A DNA stretch of 54,524 bases from Sinosporangium album (lineage in GTDB: Bacteria; Actinomycetota; Actinomycetes; Streptosporangiales; Streptosporangiaceae). The notes under the pieces were generated by a model. It saw only the letters and a program-made list of their open reading frames with translations. It searched no databases and had not been told where the DNA came from. Of the stretch, positions 15,934 to 24,334 are shown piece by piece. A program made the position numbers and the translations under genes. The stretch's first letter is position 1, and each line of letters opens with the position of its first letter. The stretch lies in assembly GCF_900100605.1 (NCBI RefSeq), contig NZ_FNCN01000039.1, positions 1 to 54,524 on the forward strand, given 5' to 3'.

Positions 15934-18138
15934 TCAGAGGCGGCCGTGGGACGTGGGGGAGGCGGCGCTCCCACCGGCGCCGGCCGGTCGGGGCGGCGTT
16001 CCGGGTGCGGCGGGGGAGGCGGCGGGCCGGAGAGCGGCGATGCCGACCGACAGGACGAGGGGGACGGCGAGTGCCAGCGCCATCGACAGCACCGCCGCGC
16101 CCGAGTCGTTGACCAGGGTGCCGACGCCGCCGCTCACCAGCGTGCCGATGAGGCCGGCGCGCAGCGCGGGCGAGTGGGCGAAGGCCGCGGGCAGCACGCC
16201 GGCGCTCGCCGCTCCGGGCCGGAGGACGGCGAAGACGAGGAAGGCGAGGGCGGCCAGCACGATCGGCATGAGGTTCGGGTTGACCAGCGTGCGGATCATC
16301 GCGTCGAACTTGCGCATGACGACGGGCAGCGCCTCGCCGGCCAGGAGCTGCCCGGCGAAACGGCCGAGGTGGGACTGGGACGCGGTGGGCCGCATGTGGT
16401 CGAGGAAGGCGATCGACATGACGGCCACCGCGCCCGCGACGCAGAACGCGCCGAGCTTGACCACCGACACCTTCCGCCCGCTGATCAGCAGGGCCGTGAC
16501 CGCGATGCCGGGGAGGAAGGCGATCACACCGCCGAAGTCGCTGCCGATCCCCGGCATTCCGCCGAGAGCCATCGCGGCGCCTCCGGCCACGGCCACGACG
16601 GCGGCGCCGAGCGTCCGCCTCCCGCCGGCCGAGAGCCGGTGGGCGACCACGACCGACCCCAGCAGGACCGACGTGGCGAGCAGGGCGAACGGGATGTTGC
16701 CCAGGCCGTGGTAGCGGGCGCCGTTAATGCCGTTGAACCCCATGACGCTGTTGAACTGCAGAGTGGTGCCGGTGAGCAGGTCGCCGAGAAGTGTCGCCGC
16801 GGTCACGCCGGTGACGACGGCGAGCGGGCCGAGCGGCCTCCTGCCCCACGGGCCGAGGAGCGCCGCGGAGGCGATCAGCAGCCCGCAGCCGGCGATGCCG
16901 CCCGCGAGCACCGCCACAGGCGCCTCCGACCTGTGCCAGGGGACGAGGTTCACGAGGTAGGTCGAGACGGGCAGTGAGGCGAGGACGACCGCGGTGACGC
17001 GCACCCCGCGCAGCCCGCCGCGGCGGCGCAGCAGCAGAAGCGCCGCGGCGTAGAACAGCAGCTGGGAACCGGCCAGGGTCCAGTAGAAGCCGCCGCCGAG
17101 ACGGCGGATGGACTGCCCCGCGGTCTCGGCGGCCATGAGCTCGTCCCGCGCCTGCTCCACCGAGGCGAGGCGGCGCTCGCCGGCCTCCCAGGCGGCCCCC
17201 ACGGAGTGTGCGGGGACCTCGGCCTCCACCGCGGTGAGGAGGGTGACCGAGATGTCGGGCAGGATCACCATGTCGTCGCGGTGGGTGGAACGCGCGCCGA
17301 GCGTGCGGCCCCGCGTGTCGGATGCCTTCATCGCGGCGACCCGCAGGTGGGGGACCGAGTCGTGGTCCGACAGGCCGGCCACGAGCACGGTGGCGTCCGC
17401 CGGGAGCAGGGCGAGCACCTCGCCGACGCGCGCATCGGCCGCATGCAGGGCCGAGAGCCGCTCGGCGGCGGAGAGGGGCTCCGGCTCCCTCGGCATGGCC
17501 CCCGACGCCAGGTAGGGGCGCATGAGATCGTCCACGTCGGCGACCGTGACACGGCAGCGGGACATCGCCTCGGGCCTCACCTCGGCGGGGGAGGCGGCGT
17601 AGACGCCGACCTCGCCCGCCGGGTCGGCGAGCGCGACGGCCGCGCCGGGCCCGATGGCCGTCGCGCACTGCCCGGCGGTCTTGAGCGCCTGGCCGAGGGC
17701 GCCCGCCGCCTTCTGGCCGCTTCCCTGGAACGTGGAGGTGAAGCCGGGCACCACGGCCCCCTCTCCTCGCGGCTCCGGGGCGGGAGGGGCTCCGCAGCGT
17801 CCCCCGGACGCCGTCCTGACACCGGCCGACAGCGTCAGCCAGGAGTCGTAGGGGCAGGAGACCGTGCCGACGGTGCGCACCGACAGGGACCCGAGAGCGC
17901 TGCTCTCCGCAAGGCGCCACAGGTGAGGGGTGGCCCGCGGAGATAGATCGCTCCACTGGAGCGCCGGCACGCCGATCAGCGCGATGGCGCCGCCGCGGGG
18001 GTCGGCGCGCGGTGGCGCGGGAAAGTGCCCCTCCGGCGCGGACGCCGACGCAGGGCCCGGCGCGGCGCACAGCGACACGACCACCAGCGCCGTTCCGGCC
18101 ACCACGTGTGCGAGCCGCCGGGTCAATGGGTGCCCCAC
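15934..18138 (-). CDS. Large polytopic membrane protein with an extracytoplasmic N-terminal domain
   Basis: A 734-residue protein. Residues 1 to about 33 form a signal sequence (LAHVVAGTALVVVSLCAAP). An extracytoplasmic domain follows, with a weak alkaline-phosphatase-superfamily look (IALIGVPALQWSDLSPRATP, VLVAGLSDHDSVP). From about residue 355 on there are some nine or ten membrane helices. The GTG at 18138 has GGGAGG 6 bases upstream; the longer frame to 18228 does not. The combination suggests an envelope enzyme moving or modifying a lipid-linked group, but no catalytic set is certain. The neighbouring sugar and peptidoglycan genes support an envelope role. Confidence 0.75.
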   Translation of the reverse strand: MGHPLTRRLAHVVAGTALVVVSLCAAPGPASASAPEGHFPAPPRADPRGGAIALIGVPALQWSDLSPRATPHLWRLAESSALGSLSVRTVGTVSCPYDSWLTLSAGVRTASGGRCGAPPAPEPRGEGAVVPGFTSTFQGSGQKAAGALGQALKTAGQCATAIGPGAAVALADPAGEVGVYAASPAEVRPEAMSRCRVTVADVDDLMRPYLASGAMPREPEPLSAAERLSALHAADARVGEVLALLPADATVLVAGLSDHDSVPHLRVAAMKASDTRGRTLGARSTHRDDMVILPDISVTLLTAVEAEVPAHSVGAAWEAGERRLASVEQARDELMAAETAGQSIRRLGGGFYWTLAGSQLLFYAAALLLLRRRGGLRGVRVTAVVLASLPVSTYLVNLVPWHRSEAPVAVLAGGIAGCGLLIASAALLGPWGRRPLGPLAVVTGVTAATLLGDLLTGTTLQFNSVMGFNGINGARYHGLGNIPFALLATSVLLGSVVVAHRLSAGGRRTLGAAVVAVAGGAAMALGGMPGIGSDFGGVIAFLPGIAVTALLISGRKVSVVKLGAFCVAGAVAVMSIAFLDHMRPTASQSHLGRFAGQLLAGEALPVVMRKFDAMIRTLVNPNLMPIVLAALAFLVFAVLRPGAASAGVLPAAFAHSPALRAGLIGTLVSGGVGTLVNDSGAAVLSMALALAVPLVLSVGIAALRPAASPAAPGTPPRPAGAGGSAASPTSHGRL

Positions 18139-18627
18139 CTGAAACCTCCCTGGTGTCCCGGCCCTGCGGGCGGGACCGACGCGGTCTTCGCGCCCCGGCG
18201 ACCGGCCACGGCGGGTCGCGAGCGGCATGGCCCAGGTCTGCGTTCACGCCCCGGGCGGCAGAGGCCCTCGCGATCACGGCCGAAGGCCCAGCACGCACGG
18301 TAGGGCAAGGTCACGCTCCGGGTCCAGCGAAAGCCGCGGAGAGCCGCGGCCGTTTCGAATTCGCCACGTCGTGCCTGATGAACTCACCGGTCCGGGTGCC
18401 GCGGCGGCCATGCCCGGTGTGTAGGATTTCGCCCGTGTGCGGGGGTGATGGGACTTCCCGGAGGGCCGGCATGAAGCATGCCGCAGGCGGTGGGTTTGTT
18501 TGGCGCATAGGCGAATCTGCCTGCGACAGGGGAAGGCCGTAAAAACTCCGCAAAAAGGATCTATATTTGGCGATTGGCATCTCGCCAGGAAGTCATGTAG
18601 GTCTCTTATCGGGGGGTTGGGTGGCAA
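18139..18627. other. Intergenic region upstream of the GT-C gene
   Basis: A 489-bp stretch with no credible gene, unusually A/T-rich between about 18535 and 18625. It carries a possible stem (GCAGGC at about 18483 with GCCTGC about 40 bp on), a 6-bp hairpin TGGCGA/TCGCCA (18568-18587), and a candidate promoter for the small ORF and GT-C gene. The A/T bias suggests recently acquired DNA. Confidence 0.5.
18574..18603 (+). promoter_or_regulatory. Candidate promoter for small ORF + GT-C gene
   Basis: TTGGCA (18574-18579) and TAGGTC (18598-18603) with an 18-bp spacer, about 25 bp upstream of the ATG at 18628. Confidence 0.4.
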
Positions 18628-18759
18628 ATGCTAGGGCCGGTCTTTATGGAGCGGTACAACGCGAGCAGAAGCCGCGTCGGGGGCGGAGAAGCGTGGAAGG
18701 TGGCCGAAGTCCCCATTCAATTGAAAGATAAATCAAATGGCGTGAAGCGGGAAGGCTGA
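18628..18759 (+). CDS. Possible small protein of 43 residues
   Basis: An ORF beginning MLGPVFMERYNASRSRVGGG and ending SNGVKREG, which stops 7 bp before the GT-C gene start. The central codons mostly end in G or C, as in real genes here, whereas the last dozen are A/T-rich. It sits between a plausible promoter and the GT-C ORF, so it may be a leader peptide or small partner. A downstream ATG at 18646 is an alternative start. No family recognised. Confidence 0.35.
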   Translation: MLGPVFMERYNASRSRVGGGEAWKVAEVPIQLKDKSNGVKREG

Positions 18760-18766
18760 CCTGCTC

Positions 18767-20365
18767 ATGCGCCTCCTGGCACGGCACCGGTCTTTCGGTG
18801 CGGTTCTTCTGATGGCCATCGTCCTCCGCGCGCTCACCATGGCGGGTTACGCTCCACTGTGGTTCGATGACGCATTCGAATACGTGGGCGTCGCGCGGCG
18901 CATGCAGCCGTACGCTGTGCGTCCCAGCGGCTACTCGATCTTCCTGCGGTCCCTGGAGCCCCTGCGTGCCTTCGCCGCCGTCGCGCTCGTGCAGCACTTG
19001 ATGGGCCTGGCGATCGGGGTGATGGTCTACCTGCTCGCCCGCCGACGGGCGGCGCTGCTGCCTCGTCTGGGTGCGGCCCTGATCGCGGCGCCGGTTCTCC
19101 TGGACGCATATCTGATCTTCTTCGAGCACGCGATTCTGAGCGACGTCCTCTTCGCGTTCCTGGTCATGAGTGCCGTGACGCTCCTGCTCTGGAATGGGAA
19201 GCCCTCCATCGTCCAGGTGTGCGCGGCGGGAGTGCTCCTCGCCTTCGCCGTGCTCACGCGTTCGATCGGACTAGCGTTGATCCCGCTCGTACTGGGCTTT
19301 CTTCTGCTTCTACGCTGCCGCCTGAGAAACCTGCTGGCCGCTGCGACGGCCGTCGTGCTGCCCTTGGCCGGCTACGCCGCGTGGTATCAGGCCCACCACG
19401 GCATTCCGGGGCTCAACGGGGGAAGCGGCGTGTGGCTCTGGGCCCGCACGATGCCCTTCATCCACTGCGAACGGATTCGGCCACCCGCCGACGAGGCGGC
19501 CCTATGCCCGGCGCAGCCTCGCCACCTGCGTCCGGCCTCTCCATATTTCATATGGTCGGACTGGTCGCCGCTCAGAGGGATACCGGAATACCCGATCACT
19601 ACCCGGGCCGACCTTTTCCACCCGGGAATCGACCGGCTCGCCGGCCGCCTTGCGCGGCGGGCGATCCTGGAACAGCCCCTCGACTACGCCGCGACCGTCG
19701 CGTTCGACCTCAGCCGGACGTTCGGCTGGAGAAGAGGGCCCAATCCGCTGTCGACCCGGATCACCTACAACAGATATGGATTTCCCAATGTCCGCGGCCC
19801 ATTGCCGGACGACGTGCGAATAGCGGGGGCGACCGTACGGCAGGATCTGGAGGCCTACGAAGGGGGGCCCGTCGCCATCGGTTTCACCGAGCCTTTCGCC
19901 TCCATCATGCGGGCTTACCAGGCATTCGTCTATGTGCCCGGAGCGGTGTTCGGCGGTTTCGCCGTGCTGGTCACGCTGCTGTACGGCAGGGCGTGCCTCT
20001 CGCGCGTCCGCGGAAAGCAGGTGAAGCAGGTGAAGCAGGTGAAGAGGCCGGCGGATGTGAAGGCGCTGAAGGCGGCGGCTCTTCCGCTGGCCGTGGGAGT
20101 GGTCCTCATCGCGGCGCCGGCCGCCGTGACGGCCTACGACAGCAGATACTGGCTGCCGGCCGTTCCGATGTTCTGTGTGGCGTTGGCCCTCACCCGCTGG
20201 TCGCATGAGCGGCCGAGCGCCGAGGCGGAGGGGCGGAGCGGAGCGGCCGAGGGGCGGAGCGGAGCGGCCGAGGGGCGGAGCGGAGCGCCGCCCCTCGGCG
20301 AGCCGTCAGAAGCCCGTCGCGGTGAGCGTGGCGGGGGGACTCTCCCGGGTGTGGCGGTTGAGTGA
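18767..20365 (+). CDS. Polytopic GT-C-type glycosyltransferase-like membrane protein
   Basis: A 532-residue protein with about ten membrane segments. An early acidic motif, WFDDAFEYVGVARRM, lies in the first outer loop, the place of the catalytic Asp in GT-C (PMT/ArnT-like) transferases that use polyprenyl-phosphate sugars. A large outside loop spans about residues 205-380. Odd features: a Lys-Gln-Val run from 9-bp repeats (about 417-426), and a C-terminal tail made of EGRSGAA heptads from 21-bp DNA repeats. The last 60 bases overlap the convergent GHL10 gene and contain that gene's terminator. The start has only a weak, distant ribosome-binding site (GGGAAGG), so coupling to the upstream small ORF is possible. 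Confidence 0.75.
   Translation: MRLLARHRSFGAVLLMAIVLRALTMAGYAPLWFDDAFEYVGVARRMQPYAVRPSGYSIFLRSLEPLRAFAAVALVQHLMGLAIGVMVYLLARRRAALLPRLGAALIAAPVLLDAYLIFFEHAILSDVLFAFLVMSAVTLLLWNGKPSIVQVCAAGVLLAFAVLTRSIGLALIPLVLGFLLLLRCRLRNLLAAATAVVLPLAGYAAWYQAHHGIPGLNGGSGVWLWARTMPFIHCERIRPPADEAALCPAQPRHLRPASPYFIWSDWSPLRGIPEYPITTRADLFHPGIDRLAGRLARRAILEQPLDYAATVAFDLSRTFGWRRGPNPLSTRITYNRYGFPNVRGPLPDDVRIAGATVRQDLEAYEGGPVAIGFTEPFASIMRAYQAFVYVPGAVFGGFAVLVTLLYGRACLSRVRGKQVKQVKQVKRPADVKALKAAALPLAVGVVLIAAPAAVTAYDSRYWLPAVPMFCVALALTRWSHERPSAEAEGRSGAAEGRSGAAEGRSGAPPLGEPSEARRGERGGGTLPGVAVE
20015..20044 (+). repeat. 9-bp in-frame tandem repeat in the GT-C gene
   Basis: AAGCAGGTG is repeated three times with a partial fourth copy, adding Lys-Gln-Val units in a cytoplasmic loop. 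Confidence 0.8.
20228..20289 (+). repeat. 21-bp tandem repeat (about three copies)
   Basis: Copies at 20228-20248 and 20249-20269 are identical; the third, from 20270, loses a base near its end. Each unit contains GAGGGGCGGAG, which is one arm of the hairpin at 20268-20298. In the GT-C frame it encodes EGRSGAA heptads. Confidence 0.85.
20268..20298 (-). terminator. Terminator of the GHL10 gene, inside the GT-C reading frame
   Basis: A perfect 11-bp stem (20268-20278 with 20288-20298) and 9-nt loop, 8 bp beyond the minus-strand GHL10 stop. It also lies within the 3' end of the convergent GT-C gene. Confidence 0.75.
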
Positions 20366-21886
20366 GGTGACGATGTAGGTGCCGGCTCCGGGGATGGTGT
20401 ACTTCTGCCGGTCGCCCGCGGCGGCGGGCACGACGGCGACGAGGTTGCGGGCGTCGGCGGTGCTGCACTTGTCCGGCTCGCCCTTCACCCGGTAGACCGC
20501 GTAGCCGGTCGCGCCGCCCGCGGAGGACCAGGTGAGCGTCTCGTCCTCCTGCTTGAGCCCGGTCGGGGAGGGCGGGGCCTCCCCGTCGCGGTCTTTCATC
20601 AGGGGCAGCAGGGCCGGCCGGGCGTACTGCGTCGCGGCGACCCGGTCCATGGCCCGCAGCGGGTTGGTCAAGAGCTTCTTCGCGTTGAAGAAGACCTCGC
20701 CCCTGATGGTGCTGTACTTCCGGTTGAGGTTGATCTGAGCGCCGAGCTCGTTGGGGTTGGTCCATCCGGCCTCGCCGACGCGGTAGAGCCCCATGCCGAT
20801 GTAGAGCTGGACGTCGCTGCCCTTGACCTCGTTGGCCCACCAGGGTGCCAGGACGTTGTAGTCGGCCGCGCGGAAGCCCCGCTGCCAGTAGAGCTGGGGC
20901 ATGACGTAGTCGACGGTGCCCTTGCGGATCCAGGTGCGGGAGTCCGCGTAGATCGAGTCGTAGGCGGACATGCCCGAGGTGGCCGACCCGGTCGGGTCGT
21001 TGCTCTTGTTGCGCCAGATGCCGAACGGGCTGATCCCGAACTTGACGTGGTTCTTGGTCTCGTGGACGGCCTTGTCCACCTGGGCCACCAGCTTGTTGAC
21101 GTTGGATCGCCGCCAGGCGGCCAGGCTCTTGCCGTCGCCGTACTTCACGTAGGCGGCCTGGTCGGCGAACCGGGTGCCCTTCCCGGGATAGGGATAGAAG
21201 TAGTCGTCGAAGTGGACGCCGTCGACGTCGTAGCGCCTGACGACGTCGGTGATCACCTTGGTGACGTGGTCGCGCACCTCGGGGAGGCCCGGGTTGTAGT
21301 AGAGCTTGCCCTCGTGCTTGACGGTCCATCCGGGGTGGAGCCGCGCGGGGTGGCCGGGCGGCAGCGGGGTGGTGGCGGTGTCGGCGGCGCGGTAGGGGTT
21401 GAACCACGCGTGGAACTCCAGGCCGCGTTTGTGGGCCTCGGCGATGAGGAAGGGCAGCGGGTCCCATCCGGGGTCCTTGCCCGGCGTGCCGGTCAGCCAC
21501 TGCGACCACGGCTCATACGGCGACTTGTAGAACGCATCAGAAGCGGGTCGTACTTGGACGAAGACCGCGTTGAGCCGCCTCTTCACTGCGCTATCCAAAA
21601 GGCGGATGTATTCCGATTTCTGCTGGGCCTGCGGCAGACCGGGGCGCGAAGGCCAGTCGATGTTCTTCACGGTGGCGATCCACACGCCCCGCAACTCGCG
21701 CTTCGGCCGGTTCGGGTCGGTCTCGCATGCGGCGCCCGCCGACGCCAGCTCCACGCCCGCGGCGGCCACCGCCGGCAGGGCCTTGGGCTTGGACTCGGTC
21801 TTGCCGCTGGGGCCGAAGGCGTAAGCCGCGCCGGTGGTGGCGATGGTGAGAGCGGCCACGACGAGCAGTGGGCGTCCGGTTCGCAT
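20306..21886 (-). CDS. Secreted glycoside-hydrolase-like family 10 (GHL10/DUF187) protein
   Basis: A 526-residue exported protein. A signal peptide covers about 1-23. The GHL10 barrel runs from ELRGVWIATVKNIDWPSRPG through FVQVRPASDAFYKSPYEPWS, FHAWFNPYRAAD and DGVHFDDYFYPYPG to VDYVMPQLYWQRGF. A C-terminal fibronectin-III-like domain (about 440-520) follows. The family includes E. coli DigH, which cleaves peptide-free peptidoglycan glycans, so a wall-remodelling role is likely. The ATG at 21886 has only a weak GGGGA upstream. A possible structured leader lies at 21942-22082. Convergent with, and overlapping, the GT-C gene. Confidence 0.92.
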   Translation of the reverse strand: MRTGRPLLVVAALTIATTGAAYAFGPSGKTESKPKALPAVAAAGVELASAGAACETDPNRPKRELRGVWIATVKNIDWPSRPGLPQAQQKSEYIRLLDSAVKRRLNAVFVQVRPASDAFYKSPYEPWSQWLTGTPGKDPGWDPLPFLIAEAHKRGLEFHAWFNPYRAADTATTPLPPGHPARLHPGWTVKHEGKLYYNPGLPEVRDHVTKVITDVVRRYDVDGVHFDDYFYPYPGKGTRFADQAAYVKYGDGKSLAAWRRSNVNKLVAQVDKAVHETKNHVKFGISPFGIWRNKSNDPTGSATSGMSAYDSIYADSRTWIRKGTVDYVMPQLYWQRGFRAADYNVLAPWWANEVKGSDVQLYIGMGLYRVGEAGWTNPNELGAQINLNRKYSTIRGEVFFNAKKLLTNPLRAMDRVAATQYARPALLPLMKDRDGEAPPSPTGLKQEDETLTWSSAGGATGYAVYRVKGEPDKCSTADARNLVAVVPAAAGDRQKYTIPGAGTYIVTSLNRHTRESPPATLTATGF

Positions 21887-21941
21887 AAATCCCCAGTCTT
21901 ACACCGCGACCGGCATGCTTTCACCCGAAGAAGGAATCCCA

Positions 21942-22082
21942 GGTGTGATGACCGGGTAACAAGGGGTGGTCTCACCGATGTCCCGCAGGGTCTCCGCGCG
22001 GAACGTTCCCACCGGTGCCTACCCCCGGGATTTCCGGTCGTCCCGGCCCCGGGCAAGGCAAAGGCCGGGTCATGTCACACCC
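21942..22082 (-). ncRNA. Possible structured RNA / leader upstream of the GHL10 gene
   Basis: The ends of this 141-nt region are complementary: GGTGTGATGACCGG at 21942-21955 against CCGGGTCATGTCACACC at 22066-22082, with small bulges. Inside is a hairpin CCGGGA/TCCCGG (22025-22030 with 22041-22046). It lies between the EF-G-like gene terminator and the GHL10 start, so a 5' leader of the latter is the simplest reading. I compared it with the c-di-AMP (ydaO), TPP, SAM-IV, cobalamin, glycine and Mg riboswitches as I remember them and found no match. Strand and function are uncertain. Confidence 0.35.
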
Positions 22083-22084
22083 AT

Positions 22085-22118
22085 GCCCGGGCCCGGAACG
22101 GCTCGTCCGGGCTCGGGC
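22085..22118 (-). terminator. Terminator after the EF-G-like gene
   Basis: A 13-bp stem with one wobble pair (22085-22097 with 22106-22118) and an 8-nt loop, about 90 bp beyond the stop at 22205. The rest of the 318-bp intergenic stretch (21887-22204) holds only the possible structured RNA and no gene. Confidence 0.7.
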
Positions 22119-22204
22119 GCCCGTCGACCCGCCGCGGTGCCGGCCGCGGGCGGTGCCGCCGGACGGCCGTCGGGAGGGTGCCGGGTGGGTGGTCAGGTGG
22201 GCGG

Positions 22205-24334
22205 TCAGGTGGAGGCCGAGTCGGCCACCTTGCCGGCCAGATGGGCGGGCAGCGGTTCATAGCGCAGGAACAACCGCGTGAACGTGCCCGTCCCGTGGGA
22301 CATCGACCTCAGATCGATCGAATACCTCGTGATCTCCAGTTCCGGCACCTCGGCCTTGACCAGGGTGCGCCCCCGGCCGACCGGCTCGTTGCCGAGCACT
22401 CGGCCGCGACGCGAGGAGAGATCGGACATCACCGGGCCGACGTATTCGTCCGACACCAGCACCGCCACCTCGTCGACGGGCTCCAGCAGCAGCGTCGGCA
22501 CCTTGTTCGACGCCTCCTTCAGCGCGAGCTGCCCGGCGATCTGGAACGCCATGTCGGAGGAGTCGACCGAGTGGGCCTTGCCGTCGTACAGGGTGACCCT
22601 GATGTCCACCATGGGGAAGCCGGCGACGACCCCCCGCTCCATCTGGGCCCGCACCCCCTTCTCCACGGAGGGGATGAACTGCCGGGGCACGACACCGCCG
22701 ACGATCTTGTCCACGAACTCGAACCCGCCTCCGGAGGGGAGCGGCTCCACCTCCAGGTGGCAGATGGCGTACTGCCCGTGCCCGCCGGTCTGCTTGACGT
22801 TGCGCCCCATGGCCTGGCACCGGCCGCCGAAGGTCTCGCGCAGCGGCACCCGGAGCGGGACCTGCTCGACCTCGACGCCATGCCTCTTGGCCAGCCGGTC
22901 CAGCAGCACGTCAGCATGGGCCTCGCCCATGCACCACAGCACGAGCTGGTGCGTCTCGGCGTTGTTCTCCAGGCGCAGGGTCGGGTCCTCGGCCACCAGC
23001 CGTGCCAGGGCCTGGGACAGCTTGTCCTCGTCGGCCTTGGACTTCACCTGGATCGCCACGGGCAGCAGCGGGTCCGGCATGCTCCACGGCCTCATCAGCA
23101 GCGGCGCGTCCCTGTCGGACAGCGTGTCGCCGGTCTCGGCCCGGGAGAGCTTGGCGACGGCGACGATGTCGCCGGCCACGCACGTGGCGGCGGTGCGCTG
23201 GTTCTTGCCGAGCGGCGAGGACAGCGCGCCGATGCGGGCGTCCAGGTCGTGGTCCTCGTGGCCCCGGTCCGTCAGGCCGTGCCCGGAGACGTGGACGGTC
23301 TGGTCGGGCCGCAGCGTCCCGGAGAACACCCGCACCAGGCTCACGCGCCCGACATACGGGTCGCTGGTGGTCTTGACGATCTCGGCCACCAGCGTCCCCT
23401 CCGGGTCGCAGGCGATGCCGTCGACCGGCCTCCCGTCGATCGTGGTGATCTCGGGGAGGGGGTGTTCGAGCGGCGACGGGAAGCCCTGGGTGATGAGATC
23501 GAGCACCTCACGCGTGCCGATGCCCGCTCCCGTCGCGAGCACCGGATGGAAACCGCCTCGGGCGACGGCCTTCTCCAGGTCCTCGATCAGGACCTTCCTG
23601 TCGATCTCCTCCCCGGAGAGGTAGCGGTCCATGAGCGACTCGTCCTCGCTCTCCTGGATGATGCCCTCGATCAGCTCCCCCCGGTACTGCTCGATCAGCT
23701 CCGCCAGCTCCGCGCCCGGCGCCTTCTCCGTACGGCTGCCGCCCGCGTAGTCGAAGAAGCGCTGCGAGAGCAGCCCGGCCAGGCCCCCGCCGTACGGCAG
23801 GTAGAGCGCGGCGACGCCGCCGCCGAAGGCGTCCTGGCATGAGGCCAGCACGTCGTCGAACTCGGCCCGATGGTGGTCGATCTTGGTGATGACGACCGCC
23901 CGGGGCATGCCCACGGCGGCGCACTCGTCCCAGAGCATCCGGCTGAGCCCGTCCACGCCCTCGGTCGCCGAGACCACGAACAGGGCGGCGTCGGCGGCAC
24001 GCAGGCCGGCCCGCAGATCGCCGACGAAGTCCGCGTATCCGGGGGTGTCCAGAAGGTTGATCTTGATGCCGTTGTGGACCACGGGCGCGAGCGCCAGGTT
24101 CACCGAGCGCTGCTGGCGTACTTCGACCTCGTCGAAGTCGCTCACCGTGGTTCCGTCCTCGACGCGACCCGTGCGCTGGATCGTGCCGGTCGAGGCCAGC
24201 AGGGCCTCGACAAGTGTGGTCTTTCCCGCTCCGGAGTGGCCAACCAGCACGACATTGCGCACCTTGTCGGGCCGGTCGGCCGCAGGTGCCCTGCCGGCGG
24301 CTCCCGAAGGTCCACCGTTTGTCCTGTCCGCCAC
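22205..24334 (-). CDS. EF-G-like translational GTPase (EF-G2 type)
   Basis: A 709-residue paralogue of elongation factor G. It has the five-domain length and G1 GHSGAGKT, G3 DTPGYADF and G4 TKID. Canonical EF-G has AHIDAGKT and NKMD, so the GTPase site is atypical. These features match the EF-G2/FusB group of actinobacteria, reported to be unable to replace EF-G; function unsettled. The GTG at 24334 has GGGAGG 4 bases upstream; an extension to 24403 is possible. As I recall, Streptomyces has a similar gene between the HIT and pgsA genes, so the position may be ancestral. Confidence 0.9.
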   Translation of the reverse strand: MADRTNGGPSGAAGRAPAADRPDKVRNVVLVGHSGAGKTTLVEALLASTGTIQRTGRVEDGTTVSDFDEVEVRQQRSVNLALAPVVHNGIKINLLDTPGYADFVGDLRAGLRAADAALFVVSATEGVDGLSRMLWDECAAVGMPRAVVITKIDHHRAEFDDVLASCQDAFGGGVAALYLPYGGGLAGLLSQRFFDYAGGSRTEKAPGAELAELIEQYRGELIEGIIQESEDESLMDRYLSGEEIDRKVLIEDLEKAVARGGFHPVLATGAGIGTREVLDLITQGFPSPLEHPLPEITTIDGRPVDGIACDPEGTLVAEIVKTTSDPYVGRVSLVRVFSGTLRPDQTVHVSGHGLTDRGHEDHDLDARIGALSSPLGKNQRTAATCVAGDIVAVAKLSRAETGDTLSDRDAPLLMRPWSMPDPLLPVAIQVKSKADEDKLSQALARLVAEDPTLRLENNAETHQLVLWCMGEAHADVLLDRLAKRHGVEVEQVPLRVPLRETFGGRCQAMGRNVKQTGGHGQYAICHLEVEPLPSGGGFEFVDKIVGGVVPRQFIPSVEKGVRAQMERGVVAGFPMVDIRVTLYDGKAHSVDSSDMAFQIAGQLALKEASNKVPTLLLEPVDEVAVLVSDEYVGPVMSDLSSRRGRVLGNEPVGRGRTLVKAEVPELEITRYSIDLRSMSHGTGTFTRLFLRYEPLPAHLAGKVADSAST

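Noticed and set aside
20228-20289. Start of a CRISPR array
   Set aside because: Direct tandem 21-mers without spacers, in frame in a protein-coding gene.
20190-21509. Long frames opposite or within real genes (for example 20190-21509 minus, 24214-26181 plus upstream part)
   Set aside because: They are shadows produced by high GC content: Arg/Pro/Ala/Gly-rich, no motifs, and overlap genes with clear families.
21942-22082. c-di-AMP (ydaO) riboswitch
   Set aside because: The expected conserved GGGGUGAAUC and CUAACCC blocks are missing, so I kept it as an unclassified element only.
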